A stretch of 64,000 bases of DNA from Spongiihabitans sp965206355 (GTDB lineage Bacteria > Pseudomonadota > Gammaproteobacteria > Arenicellales > Poriferihabitantaceae): NCBI GenBank assembly GCA_965206355.1, contig OZ242212.1, forward strand, positions 1,054,001 to 1,118,000. The letters run 5' to 3'. Every line of letters begins with the position of its first letter. The stretch's first letter is position 1. Both the position numbers and the translations under genes were made by a program. Under the pieces are notes generated by a model, which did no database searches, was not told where the DNA came from, and saw only the letters and a list, made by a program, of their open reading frames with translations. This document shows positions 34,703 to 43,575 of this stretch, piece after piece.

Positions 34703-35780
34703 TGAACAACTCTGATACGATATGCTTGCTAGCTACACCGTCGCCATAAAGAGCAACGTCCAGTTTATCAATGTCTGACGACTTTAGATTATGATAGGCG
34801 TGTAAAATTTTATTCTTATCCGCACCAACAATCGTATTAAAACCATTTTCCACTAATTCAACCCATTCTGTTTCATCGCGCAGGGTAATACACGGCTTTA
34901 CGAAGAAAAAAGCCTCTTTTTGCAAGCCACCACTATCGGTCATCACTAATGAACAGTTATCAATTAGCCATACCATATTCAAATAGCCAACAGGGTCAAT
35001 AATTGTTATATTGCTTGTATTGTAATTGCCTTGTTGCAAAATTTTTTTAGTGCGCGGATGTAACGGTAATACTATTTGTTTTTCTTGAGCGATTGCATTC
35101 AACGCAGATACAATACTGCTTAACCTGTTAGCGTTATCTGTATTCTCAGCGCGGTGGATCGTACATAAAACAAAATCATCTGCAACATTTAGATTTGGCA
35201 GTTTCTGCGAAAAACCTTTATAAAACATCGCACCATCGTACATGACATCACCAGATAAAACCACTTCAACTCCAGTTTTCCAAACATCAATACCCTCATT
35301 AGTAAGATTGTTAACCGCTAGTTGTGTAGGGCAAAAAAGTAACGAGCTAATCCTATCAGTAAGAATTCGATTGATCTCTTCTGGCATTTGCATGTTAAAA
35401 CTACGCAAACCTGCCTCTACATGGGCAATTTTAATATGTAGCTTGGAGGCGGCAAGTGCACCTGCCAGCGTAGAGTTTGTATCGCCATACACCATTACCC
35501 AATCAGGTTTTTCGTGTAGCAATATTTGTTCTATTTTCTCAATCATCTGTCCGGTCATTGCACCATGTGTTTTTCCACCGACTCCCAAAGAATAATCAGG
35601 TTTAGGAATTTGCATTTCCCTAAAAAACACATCGCTCATGTTGGTATCGTAGTGTTGGTCAGTATGGATTATTACTTCAGTAATATCCGCACCGTTTTTC
35701 AGTTGGAGATTAATTTCACGGCTGACAGAACTTGCTTTGATAAATTGAGGACGTGCACCTAAAATTGTAACGATTTTCAT
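34695..35780 (-). CDS. wecB: UDP-N-acetylglucosamine 2-epimerase, non-hydrolysing
   Basis: 361 residues. KIVTILGARPQFIKASSVSR, IIHTDQHYDTNMSDVFF, MVYGDTNSTLAGALAASKLH, HVEAGLRSFNMQMPEEINR and LTDSGGLQKEAFFFVKPC-like motif (written MTDSGGLQKEAFFF) are the family's conserved blocks. It interconverts UDP-GlcNAc and UDP-ManNAc (or the 6-deoxy analogues, as in FnlC). With the WbuB-like transferase next door, an FnlC-like role in UDP-FucNAc synthesis is possible, but no fnlA/fnlB is seen here. Confidence 0.92.
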   Translation of the reverse strand: MKIVTILGARPQFIKASSVSREINLQLKNGADITEVIIHTDQHYDTNMSDVFFREMQIPKPDYSLGVGGKTHGAMTGQMIEKIEQILLHEKPDWVMVYGDTNSTLAGALAASKLHIKIAHVEAGLRSFNMQMPEEINRILTDRISSLLFCPTQLAVNNLTNEGIDVWKTGVEVVLSGDVMYDGAMFYKGFSQKLPNLNVADDFVLCTIHRAENTDNANRLSSIVSALNAIAQEKQIVLPLHPRTKKILQQGNYNTSNITIIDPVGYLNMVWLIDNCSLVMTDSGGLQKEAFFFVKPCITLRDETEWVELVENGFNTIVGADKNKILHAYHNLKSSDIDKLDVALYGDGVASKHIVSELFNV

Positions 35781-35847
35781 AATTGATCTTGATTCTTCGG
35801 TGAAGCAGTGTCACACCTACAGGTTGAGCTGGTCATATATATTTTTA

Positions 35848-36009
35848 GAGACCTTTGCACGAAAGCCATTTCACCTGCATGTTGCGTCGCCTAAAAGCGC
35901 CTACTGTTGGTAAAATCGTACTCAATCGGTCATTTATAAGCATAAACTCCCTCATTCCGTGCGTTTTTGCCTGGCCTGAAAGCGAAATCATCTTCCGTGC
36001 AAAGGTCTC
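35848..36009 (+). mobile_element. Short non-autonomous element copy 9, 162 bp
   Basis: Long form. The flanks share only TTA directly (TTTTA before, TTAGT after), so the target repeat is unclear and one side may have been altered. It truncates a glycosyltransferase reading frame on its right side. Confidence 0.92.
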
Positions 36010-36233
36010 TTAGTATATTTTTTAGTCTTTATTCAGTAAACAGGTACACTATCAATTTCTTCGTAGTTATAGCTGTTTTTTGTTTCAGGAAATTTTGCTA
36101 AATGATTCGAATCAGATGTAATCAATACAGACTTATTCCCCAGCTTAATAAACTCTTCAGCTAAAAAATATAATCTAGCAGGTGTTCCGTATTTTGGAGG
36201 GCTTGCGTATTTTGATATACACCAAATATTTAT
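36010..36233 (-). pseudogene. N-terminal fragment of a glycosyltransferase, cut off by the short element
   Basis: The minus strand reads INIWCISKYASPPKYGTPAR, LYFLAEEFIKLGNKSVLITS and SNHLAKFPETKNSYNYEEID, then SVPVY, a TGA and IKTKKY before the mobile element. This is the start of a GT4-type glycosyltransferase (the KYASPP...G start is typical). The TGA falls where the family usually has Trp, so TGG to TGA is likely. No ATG is in the right place at the start. The rest of the protein is missing; what follows the element is wecB. Confidence 0.75.
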
Positions 36234-38056
36234 CTAATCAACTTGATAAAGCTTTGGAATAGAATTTACTGTGTTAATAACTTCTTCAAAGTTCATGCCC
36301 AACGTATCAAGATACCAGCGAATATTTTGGTATCTTGGTCTATTTTCCTCTTTTACTAATTCTAATGCTTTTTGACGTATCATATCCCCTTCACGAATTT
36401 GATTGCTTCTAAATGTATCATGCTCGGTAAAACCCGCAACCGTATAATAAACATAGTTATAAAAACCTGCTGTACCATCACCGATTCGCCAAGTGGTGCT
36501 GGTATCTATTGCCCGCTCCCAATCATAAGTATCAAGCGTGTCATTAATTATTTTTTCATCCCAACGCCAATAATCAAAAATATGGTGGTAATCTTTCTTC
36601 TCAGTAAAACTACGGTAATACTCCCCCGAAAGCGTATCCCAAAGAGAACTATTAAAGTAGCCTCGGCTCTTGCACATAGCCTTAAATCTATGCCGATGGT
36701 ATCTTAACTGTTTAATGATGCCATGTGTATAAACCTTTTCTTATTCGAAATCAGGCTTAATCCCCAGAAAGCCCGTTTTAAAGTGAGTTACTTCAAGTGG
36801 ATTCACACCCCACAGGTTTAGTCTAATACCCGTTTGTTTCTTAATAGTCTCTACATGTCTAAAGAAGTGTTTGTCGCCTGCTGTGAGCAACGCCATCATA
36901 CCCAAGTGAGGGGATTTTAGCCATGCTTTTAAGTTTATCGTAATATTCCTTCTTTTTTGAGAGATATTGGCGGCAACTATTATATTTTCAACGCCTAGAT
37001 TCCCGCACATTTGGCTAATATTACGGCGACCAAGATCGGTAACCATACCCCAATCATAGGTATAGGTTACCGGCTTCATTTCAAGTTCCTTTATAATCAA
37101 ATGCAAGCCGTAACAGCTATCCCGTCCTCCAGAAAATGGCACAATACAATCCTCTCCATTTTTGCGACGATATGTCTCAACAAGTTTAAATAAATCTTCT
37201 TTCGGCTTGGGATTGTTTCTCGGTTTATAGTCATGGCAATAATTACATACACCATCTGAGTCAAAGTTTATATAAGGCATCGTCTCAGGCAACACACATC
37301 GTGTACAACGTTTTAAGTCCGGCATTGGGTATTCTAGCAATTTCTCTTGTGCCTTATTGACACTAAATCCAGGTATCAAATTTTCAGTTCTGCTCGACTC
37401 GTCATGAATATTAAAAGTCTTATCTGAAAAAGGTATATCTATAAAAAATGCGTTTTCCCGAATTTGCTGTATCTCTATACAACCAATCTGCTCCAAAGGG
37501 TATTTTTCTGAGGCAAAATATAAATCTTGATTATTTTCCCCTACATACAAGCTACCATTATTAGAAAAAAGCACCAGCTTCCCTAACTTTGGGATAACTA
37601 ATGCACAAGCGACCACACCTCTGCAATGAGAGAGTATTGCTTGATGCAAACATAAAAGATCACCGCCTTCATTTAAGTGCCTGCTTGCAATGGCAACAAT
37701 AACCTCTGAATCAATCTTTAGTCTTTTTTTGACCCTATCTTGTTCCAAATCTCTTTTTCATTAACAATAATGCCATTATGAACAGCTAAAACATCACCCC
37801 TTATTACAGGTTGATTATCAGTTAGTCCATTTGTTATCAGTCGGCTATGACCTAAAACTATTTTGGATTTAAACGGTTTGACTTTTTTTAGAAGCTTCTC
37901 GATTTTGTAATCCGCACGATTAATTCTGTAAGTAGAACCTTCGTCAAAAATCAATCCGCTTGAATCCATACCTCTTTGCTGGGAATGTCTCACTAGTTTA
38001 CTTAAACTATCTCGATTGACCGCCTTCACCGAAATTTGTCCAAAAATACCGCACAT
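36234..38056 (-). pseudogene. N-acetyl sugar amidotransferase with fused class II glutaminase, broken by frameshift and stop
   Basis: Three open pieces form one ~607-residue protein. Piece 1 (37718-38056) begins MCGIFGQISVK with the N-terminal Cys nucleophile and HSQQRGMDSSG, a class II glutaminase. At TCA AAA AAA GAC (A7 at 37724-37730) the frame must step back one base to continue RLKIDSEVIVAIASRHL. Piece 2 has CTRCVLPETMPYINFDSDGV, CNYCHDY and the ATP pyrophosphatase loop PFSGGRDS. A single TAA (36741-36743) then interrupts GIKPDFE*EKVYTHG, and the same frame runs on to GYFNSSLWDTLSGEYYRSF and the end. Relatives (WbpG/PseA type) convert an acetamido sugar to an acetamidino form with ammonia from a separate HisH-like subunit; here a glutaminase is fused. 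The stop makes full-length product unlikely. Confidence 0.85.
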
Positions 38057-38058
38057 AT

Positions 38059-39195
38059 TTATTTTTCCTTTAATAGGTTTCTATACAAACCAATTAATTT
38101 TTGTTCTTGTGCTGTCCAACTCAACTCATATAAATTTTCAACAGAAACCATGGGCAACTCATCCATTGCTTCAAATTCTTGAATGGCATTGAAAATACTA
38201 TCAACATCTAGGTTACAACATTTTCCAAGACCATACTTTTTAACCGTCTTAGAAATATCTGGAAAGTTAGATGCTAATACTGGCAGGCTGGCAAAACAAT
38301 ACTCAAATAATTTATTAGGCAAACAATAATAATCACTCAATGAGACATTTTGAATTAAGCACAAGCCAATATCAGCACTCCGTGTTATTGATACAACCTG
38401 ATCATGAGGCACAGCATCATGATCATAAATATTAGGGTGGCGTTTCGCCAATTTTTTCAATCTATCACTCCATCCGCCATGCCCTAAAAAAATCAAACTT
38501 GCTTTTAAATTTGTGCCTTTAAACGCCTTTATGATTAAGTCTATACCCCTACCTTTGCCTAGCCCTCCTACATATAAAAATATTTTTGAATCTGTTGCAA
38601 TAGCAAACTTATCCCGGAAATAGTTTGAATGGTTAAACACTTTATCATCTTTAATAACAGGAGAATTTAATATAATAGTAGTTTCTTTCTCACCAACATT
38701 AAGTTGGTACCATTTGTCAATTGAGGGGCTGACCACAATTAGTCTATCAACAAACCCCCATAATGTTTTCTCAACTAACAATGTTAGTTTACTCAACGTT
38801 TTTGATAAACCGTTCTTATTTGATTCTAACTCATGCGCATCATAAACTAATTTCGCTCCTGTAAATAATTTAACAATTGCGCCTAATGGTAGTACTAAGA
38901 TATCGTGACAATGCACAACATTGGGCTTAAATCTAACGGCTCTAAATACTAGTTTAATTGTCAACTCGATCAATGAGAAAAAATGCTTAATGCCTCGAAA
39001 AAAAAAAGTTAGTTGTTTACTAAATAACTTAATGGTTGAAATGGTCAATACTGTGTCTGTTGATTTAACGTTCTCATTACCAAGAACACCAATCCCTGCA
39101 ACATCATAACCTGCAACAGATAGTGACTCCATTTCTTTCAAAATGCGAGAGTCATAATTTATATCTGTGTGTGATATATGTAATACTTTGCTCAT
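38059..39195 (-). CDS. Glycosyltransferase family 4
   Basis: 378 residues from the ATG at 39195, chosen because AAGGAG lies just upstream. A longer frame starts 11 codons earlier. Features: ISHTDINYDSRILKEMESLS, NVVHCHDILVLPLGAIVK, LVYDAHELESNKNG, IFLYVGGLGKGRGIDLIIKA and YYCLPNKLFEYCFASLPVLA. The GT-B architecture and the E-x7-E-like C-terminal motif are clear; the sugar donor is not. It lies 2 bp upstream of the amidotransferase pseudogene. Confidence 0.88.
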   Translation of the reverse strand: MSKVLHISHTDINYDSRILKEMESLSVAGYDVAGIGVLGNENVKSTDTVLTISTIKLFSKQLTFFFRGIKHFFSLIELTIKLVFRAVRFKPNVVHCHDILVLPLGAIVKLFTGAKLVYDAHELESNKNGLSKTLSKLTLLVEKTLWGFVDRLIVVSPSIDKWYQLNVGEKETTIILNSPVIKDDKVFNHSNYFRDKFAIATDSKIFLYVGGLGKGRGIDLIIKAFKGTNLKASLIFLGHGGWSDRLKKLAKRHPNIYDHDAVPHDQVVSITRSADIGLCLIQNVSLSDYYCLPNKLFEYCFASLPVLASNFPDISKTVKKYGLGKCCNLDVDSIFNAIQEFEAMDELPMVSVENLYELSWTAQEQKLIGLYRNLLKEK

Positions 39196-39229
39196 AACGA
39201 CTCCTTGTGATTTGTTTTTACATTCCAAT

Positions 39230-40567
39230 TCATATTACAGTCATTTTTTCATAGATATATTGATACTTGCACCACTTCCTTGTATTAAAACTACTATTAT
39301 GCCAAAGCAATACAAGGCCACTATTGTATTTTTTGGCTTGGCTGATTAGTTTGTTTATTCTGCGTTCCATTTCTTTCGGTTCAATAGATTGACGGGCTAA
39401 AAAACTACCTTCCATTACAATTAATGGTCTTTCTTTTAAACCCAAGTGCCGCCTTGTTAAAATATTAAACACACTAAACTCATCACCTGTTCCACATCTA
39501 AACCCTTCCTTATCTGAGTATCCACAGGTACTATCCACTTGCATTCCGTTGTCTTCCCATATTTGCCAAGTGGTCGGCACTTCAAAGCGTAAATAATGCT
39601 CTCTACCTTCGGTTGTTTTTTGCCCCACTGTCTTTTCTAATAATTCTTTTTCTTGTTTGAATTGCTGACTATCGTCATAAGCGTTATACGATGGATGAAA
39701 ACCAATAATGTGCCCTCTTGCCTTGATTTTTTCTATCAACGACAAACACTTTGGCTCATCAATTCTATAATGATTATCAAATTCTGTTACGCCACCACTC
39801 ATAAAATAAAATCGGCTTTGAGCCCCGACAGACTCACTTTTCTCTATAAGCCAATCGAAGGTATCAAATGGATCTTTAATCTTACCTTGCTTGATATTTT
39901 TATATTCGATCATCCTAGATACAGCTAAACTGATATTTCTTCTTTTTAATAAATCCCCTGCTACAACTCTAAATACATGCCCCCAACCTTTCCACATATA
40001 TAAGTTATCAACATCATGTGTCAGGAATAGCTGCGGATTTTGTATTTTAAATTTCAGGTTATCGTCTAAAAATAAAAACATATTTTTAAGCATTTCAACA
40101 TACTCATTCACCACAGGGCGATCTAAAAAATTATGCTTAAATGCGATGCTTTCAGTGGCAGGAAAACGGTTATGATTATCACGATTTTTATTGACATACT
40201 CTTCCCAACGAGTGAGCATAAAAAAAATGGATGCAAATATATCAATACCGCAAAATATACTGTTTTCTTGAATTTCTAATTCTGAATCACCAAAAATTAC
40301 CGGGATATCATCTTCCGCGGTGAATTGATTTTTAATAAATTGTACTTTCTTAGGAATATTGTCAAACTCTAGATAATCTAGTTTATTAGGGAATTGACTA
40401 AAAAAACTATCTTTGAAAATAAGCCTACTGTCATTCTCTAAAACTATTTCATAATTTTCTGAGCCAAGCTCTAATGCACATTCAATACCCAAAAGCTCAT
40501 TGAAAATAATATCAATAATATATTTTCGTTCGGTTTGATTATTGTTTGGAATTGAAATTTTTATCAT
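39230..40567 (-). CDS. Polysaccharide-deacetylase-like protein with DUF7033-type N-terminus
   Basis: 445 residues. The N-terminal ~160 residues, including IDIFASIFFMLTRWEEYVN, match the domain that precedes deacetylase-like modules in polysaccharide loci. The second half has LTHDVDNLYMWKGW (metal-site Asp-Asp-like THDVD), SRFYFMSGGVTEFD, HIIGFHPSYNAYDD (His region) and LVLLWHNSSFN. It probably acts on a carbohydrate (deacetylation or related), but the substrate is unknown. It ends 34 bp before the next gene start on the minus strand. Confidence 0.8.
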   Translation of the reverse strand: MIKISIPNNNQTERKYIIDIIFNELLGIECALELGSENYEIVLENDSRLIFKDSFFSQFPNKLDYLEFDNIPKKVQFIKNQFTAEDDIPVIFGDSELEIQENSIFCGIDIFASIFFMLTRWEEYVNKNRDNHNRFPATESIAFKHNFLDRPVVNEYVEMLKNMFLFLDDNLKFKIQNPQLFLTHDVDNLYMWKGWGHVFRVVAGDLLKRRNISLAVSRMIEYKNIKQGKIKDPFDTFDWLIEKSESVGAQSRFYFMSGGVTEFDNHYRIDEPKCLSLIEKIKARGHIIGFHPSYNAYDDSQQFKQEKELLEKTVGQKTTEGREHYLRFEVPTTWQIWEDNGMQVDSTCGYSDKEGFRCGTGDEFSVFNILTRRHLGLKERPLIVMEGSFLARQSIEPKEMERRINKLISQAKKYNSGLVLLWHNSSFNTRKWCKYQYIYEKMTVI

Positions 40568-40692
40568 TTTTAAACAATGAACTTAAGGCCTTAACTTAAA
40601 ACCCTAAATTCTAATACATCATTTTATGATCCAGATAATATTTAAATTCTAAAAGATTATTTGGAAGGGTCTATCAGAAGAAACGCCATATG

Positions 40693-40802
40693 CTATTCTG
40701 AAAGCCCTTTAAACCTAACAAATGGCTTTTTATAAAACTCTAAATTACGACTATCTGCCAATTTAATCAAATCAAAGAAATCTTGCTCATCATAAAAAGT
40801 TA
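40693..40802 (-). pseudogene. C-terminal tail of a gene cut by the IS1595 copy
   Basis: The minus strand next to the IS reads TFYDEQDFFDLIKLADSR, NLEFYKKPFVRFKGLSE and a stop at 40693-40695. It is the end of some protein whose front is removed by the insertion sequence or an adjacent deletion. It might be the tail of the ComB-like gene on the other side of the IS, but I do not see ComB motifs in it. Confidence 0.5.
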
Positions 40803-41520
40803 GGGGCTGTCCTAGATAACTAGTTTAAATGAACTCCAACCCATTGTTTTAATTGAAATAATTGAGATATTGGGTCGCTGTTGTTAAAACGCCACTCGCA
40901 CTCCTTCAAAAACAGCCCAAAATGCGCCTTGGGAACACCGTTGAATTTGTGCATATGACGCTTCGCCTGACTCCAAAAGTTCTCAATGCCGTTGATGTGA
41001 TTCCCCTGCTCCGCGAAGCGTTGGGAATGGTTGATGCGGTGGTGCTTGAAATCGCTCACGTCCAGCACATTATAACCGCTCCAACAGTCGGAATAAACGA
41101 TGCTGTCCGGAACCACTTTACGCTCAATAATTGGCATCAAGGTTGCTGAACAGGCATCCGGGATAATCTTGGTGTAAACCCTCCCGCCCCGTTTGAGTAA
41201 GCCAAACACCGGGATTTTCCCCGCCGCTCCCCGACCTCGTTTGCCTTTGCGACCACCGCCAAAATAACTTTCATCGACTTCAATCTCCCCGTCAAAAACC
41301 TCATGGCTTTCTTGTTCAAGCTCATATGCGATAATCTCGCGCAACCGGTGATAAAAATACGCCGATGTGGACTTGTTGATCCCAACCAGCAATGCTGCCG
41401 TGCGGGCGGTTGAACCCGACACAAAATGCTCAATAAGACGACCTTGTTTATAACGGCTTAAACGACTCTTTCTCATTGATCCCATGATAGCACTCTTTCA
41501 GTGTTATCTAGGACAGCCCC
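40803..41520 (-). mobile_element. IS1595-family insertion sequence, copy A (718 bp)
   Basis: Identical 18-bp terminal repeats GGGGCTGTCCTAGATAAC at both ends, enclosing one transposase gene on the minus strand. IS1595 elements usually make 8-bp target repeats; the flanks here (AAAAGTTA and AAATTTTT) do not match, suggesting a deletion or recombination next to the IS. It separates a ComB-like N-terminus from an unrelated or distant C-terminal tail. Confidence 0.93.
40820..41485 (-). CDS. IS1595-family transposase (copy A, full length)
   Basis: 221 residues. The DDE-type (ISXO2-like) nuclease core has GEIEVDESYFGGGRKGKRGR, IVYSDCWSGYNVLD, and HINGIENFWSQAKRHMHKFN, giving D...D...N/E catalytic positions. 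The N-terminal part is a short helix-turn-helix (RTAALLVGINKSTSAYFYHR). This copy appears intact and ends ...LFQLKQWVGVHLN. It could supply transposase in trans for copy B. Confidence 0.93.
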   Translation of the reverse strand: MGSMRKSRLSRYKQGRLIEHFVSGSTARTAALLVGINKSTSAYFYHRLREIIAYELEQESHEVFDGEIEVDESYFGGGRKGKRGRGAAGKIPVFGLLKRGGRVYTKIIPDACSATLMPIIERKVVPDSIVYSDCWSGYNVLDVSDFKHHRINHSQRFAEQGNHINGIENFWSQAKRHMHKFNGVPKAHFGLFLKECEWRFNNSDPISQLFQLKQWVGVHLN

Positions 41521-41644
41521 AAATTTTTATCACTCCATTTGTGAATGCACAATAAGAAACTGTAAATGCCCTAAGAACATCAACAACTATGTTTACATCG
41601 CTAAATCCTAAATTTTTTACGCCTCTGACTATATTAACTTTCAT
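41521..41644 (-). pseudogene. N-terminal fragment of a ComB-like 2-phosphosulfolactate phosphatase
   Basis: Starting at the ATG at 41642-41644 the frame reads MKVNIVRGVKNLGFSDVNIV then VVDVLRAFTVSYCAFTNGVI, and runs into the IS1595 copy. The VVDVLRA...A..NG pattern is the start of the ComB family (2-phosphosulfolactate phosphatase in coenzyme M synthesis; homologues occur in many non-methanogens). Only about 41 residues remain. It overlaps the end of the ATP-grasp gene by 11 bp, so it was part of the operon. Confidence 0.65.
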
Positions 41645-42839
41645 TGTAAAAATTTTTACCTTTTGGCAAAATTTCTTTTCTTCTAAAAACAAGTGTGTGC
41701 ATAGTGGCAATAATATTTAGGACATTAGGTCCCAAATCTCTAAAACAGAACTCAGTTTTGACATTAGACTGAAATATTTGAAATAGTTTTATTATTCTCT
41801 TAAACCTATTTCCTTTGTCTTGGTAGATTGTATAAATTTCTAATGGGAACAAAATTTTATATATCAACCCTATTTCATATTTCTTATGTATATTTATCTG
41901 GTTCATAGCAACCTCACAAGCTTTTAAAGAAAAATCAACACCTGCATGAATAGAAGCCCCCAATGTCCCCCATAATTTTGGATTAATTTCTAACAACTTG
42001 TATTCTCCAGTTCTGCTATCTTTTTTTACCTCAACTTGGCAAGGTCCATGCCATTTAAGGGAATGCAATATTTGAGAACAATACTTCATCAATACATCGT
42101 CTTTAATAGTGATAACGATAGCACCCACGCCACCGCTTAATGGATAAGTCGTTTCTCTTATTTGTAATAAAGAAGCAACTACATCTCCATGATTGCAAAC
42201 GAAACATCCGTCATATATTTTTCCAGGAATATATTCTTGAATCATTGGTCTCGAATAATCTGATATATCAGTATTAGATGACTCCTGCCCAGATATTTCT
42301 TTGTATGCCTCTTTTAACTCAACGCTATTACTGGCATATCTTACACCTTTAGCAATGCCACACCCTTTTCTAGCTTTAACGACAACAGGATAATTAATTT
42401 TTTGATTGGCAAGATTGTCAACCTTATATATTTTTGGCACTACAAAAGAGTTGTTATCTAAAAATAAATTTAATGCCTCTTTATTATGAACTCTTTGCAT
42501 TAAATCAAAATCTGCAACCGATGTATTCGTGTATCTCAAAACTTTATCTTTAATTGTAGATATCGCAACCGTGGTTTCGAATCCGAAAGGCAAAATTACG
42601 TTATATTCGGAGTCTTTTAACAACTTAATTAAATCATGTTCAAAATCTTTACTGGTGGCTAAAGATATGTGAAAAACACCTTTCAAATCTCTTGGATAAA
42701 GAAAACCACCTACTTTTCTTACCATTCTCTTTTTTCTAGAAGTCGGAATTGCAATATAGACTTGATGTCCTGCTTTCCCAAGTGATCTAATTGCACTAAC
42801 CACTTGTATTCCGATAGAGTTAACTATTAATATTTTCAT
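41634..42839 (-). CDS. ATP-grasp domain ligase-like protein
   Basis: 401 residues. It starts MKILIVNSIGIQVVSAIRSL, with YPVVVKARKGCGIAKGVRYA (ATP-binding Lys and Gly-rich loop), MIQEYIPGKIYDGCFV, and the metal-binding end LLEINPKLWGTLGASIHAGV. ATP-grasp enzymes of this carbamoyl-phosphate-synthase-like type join a carboxylate to an amine or similar group. In a polysaccharide locus it may modify a sugar or its amino-acid substituent. No specific substrate can be inferred. Confidence 0.82.
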   Translation of the reverse strand: MKILIVNSIGIQVVSAIRSLGKAGHQVYIAIPTSRKKRMVRKVGGFLYPRDLKGVFHISLATSKDFEHDLIKLLKDSEYNVILPFGFETTVAISTIKDKVLRYTNTSVADFDLMQRVHNKEALNLFLDNNSFVVPKIYKVDNLANQKINYPVVVKARKGCGIAKGVRYASNSVELKEAYKEISGQESSNTDISDYSRPMIQEYIPGKIYDGCFVCNHGDVVASLLQIRETTYPLSGGVGAIVITIKDDVLMKYCSQILHSLKWHGPCQVEVKKDSRTGEYKLLEINPKLWGTLGASIHAGVDFSLKACEVAMNQINIHKKYEIGLIYKILFPLEIYTIYQDKGNRFKRIIKLFQIFQSNVKTEFCFRDLGPNVLNIIATMHTLVFRRKEILPKGKNFYNES

Positions 42840-42929
42840 TGTACTTTTTATAGCTATCTATTTTTTTCAATAATTTTGCACTGTGACAAAAATATTTCAT
42901 TGGATTAGGATGTTTCATTACGCCAAAAA

Positions 42930-43571
42930 TTAAATAGTTTCTAATGTATAGAAAATAGCGCTTAACTTTTTCAATTTATTAATAATTTTATAGCCCTGTT
43001 CATTTATTGTATTATCCACAAAGGGTTCTGAATAATTACCATAACCCACCTCCCCAAAATGGTGTGGTTCAGTTATTTTATTTTTCCTTATTGGTAAGCG
43101 CAAAGTTTTTTTGTTGCATTTGGGTAATTTACATGAAAATTCGAATGGCACTCTTTCATTTAGCGGCACACTCATGAATATATATTTACAACTTCTCTTT
43201 AATTTTTTCAATGTTGTTTTAAACTCATTAAAAGGAATGTGCTCAAAAACTTCAAAAGCCAGAATATGACTGGCATTTATTGTACTCCAATCATATGCCA
43301 CAATATTACCAACTATATCTGGATTTTTATCCTCGTCAATATCAAACGTGGTAACTTCGAAGCCTTTTGATCTTAAATAATTGGCTGTAAAACCTGACCC
43401 TACCCCAATCTCTAAAACTTTATCTTTAGGTTTTAAATACTCCTGCATTATTTTTTGCTGTTGCCAATAAAGTCTCCAATGATCTTCCGTCTCAATCTCT
43501 TTAATCCAATTAGATGAATATTTATATTCTATTCCATTCATTTTTTCTATTTTTGAAACTTCTGTTTTCAT
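42930..43571 (-). CDS. SAM-dependent methyltransferase (class I)
   Basis: 213 residues with motif I VLEIGVGSGFTANYLRSKGF, an acidic loop FEVTTFDIDEDKNPD, and ILAFEVFEHIPFNEFKTTLK (the post-II 'EHI' typical of class I methyltransferases). The C-terminal third is basic (KRSCKYIFMSVPLNER). It lies 4 bp after the flippase start region on the same strand. The target is unknown; a sugar O- or N-methylation is possible. Confidence 0.82.
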   Translation of the reverse strand: MKTEVSKIEKMNGIEYKYSSNWIKEIETEDHWRLYWQQQKIMQEYLKPKDKVLEIGVGSGFTANYLRSKGFEVTTFDIDEDKNPDIVGNIVAYDWSTINASHILAFEVFEHIPFNEFKTTLKKLKRSCKYIFMSVPLNERVPFEFSCKLPKCNKKTLRLPIRKNKITEPHHFGEVGYGNYSEPFVDNTINEQGYKIINKLKKLSAIFYTLETI

Positions 43572-43575
43572 AAAT

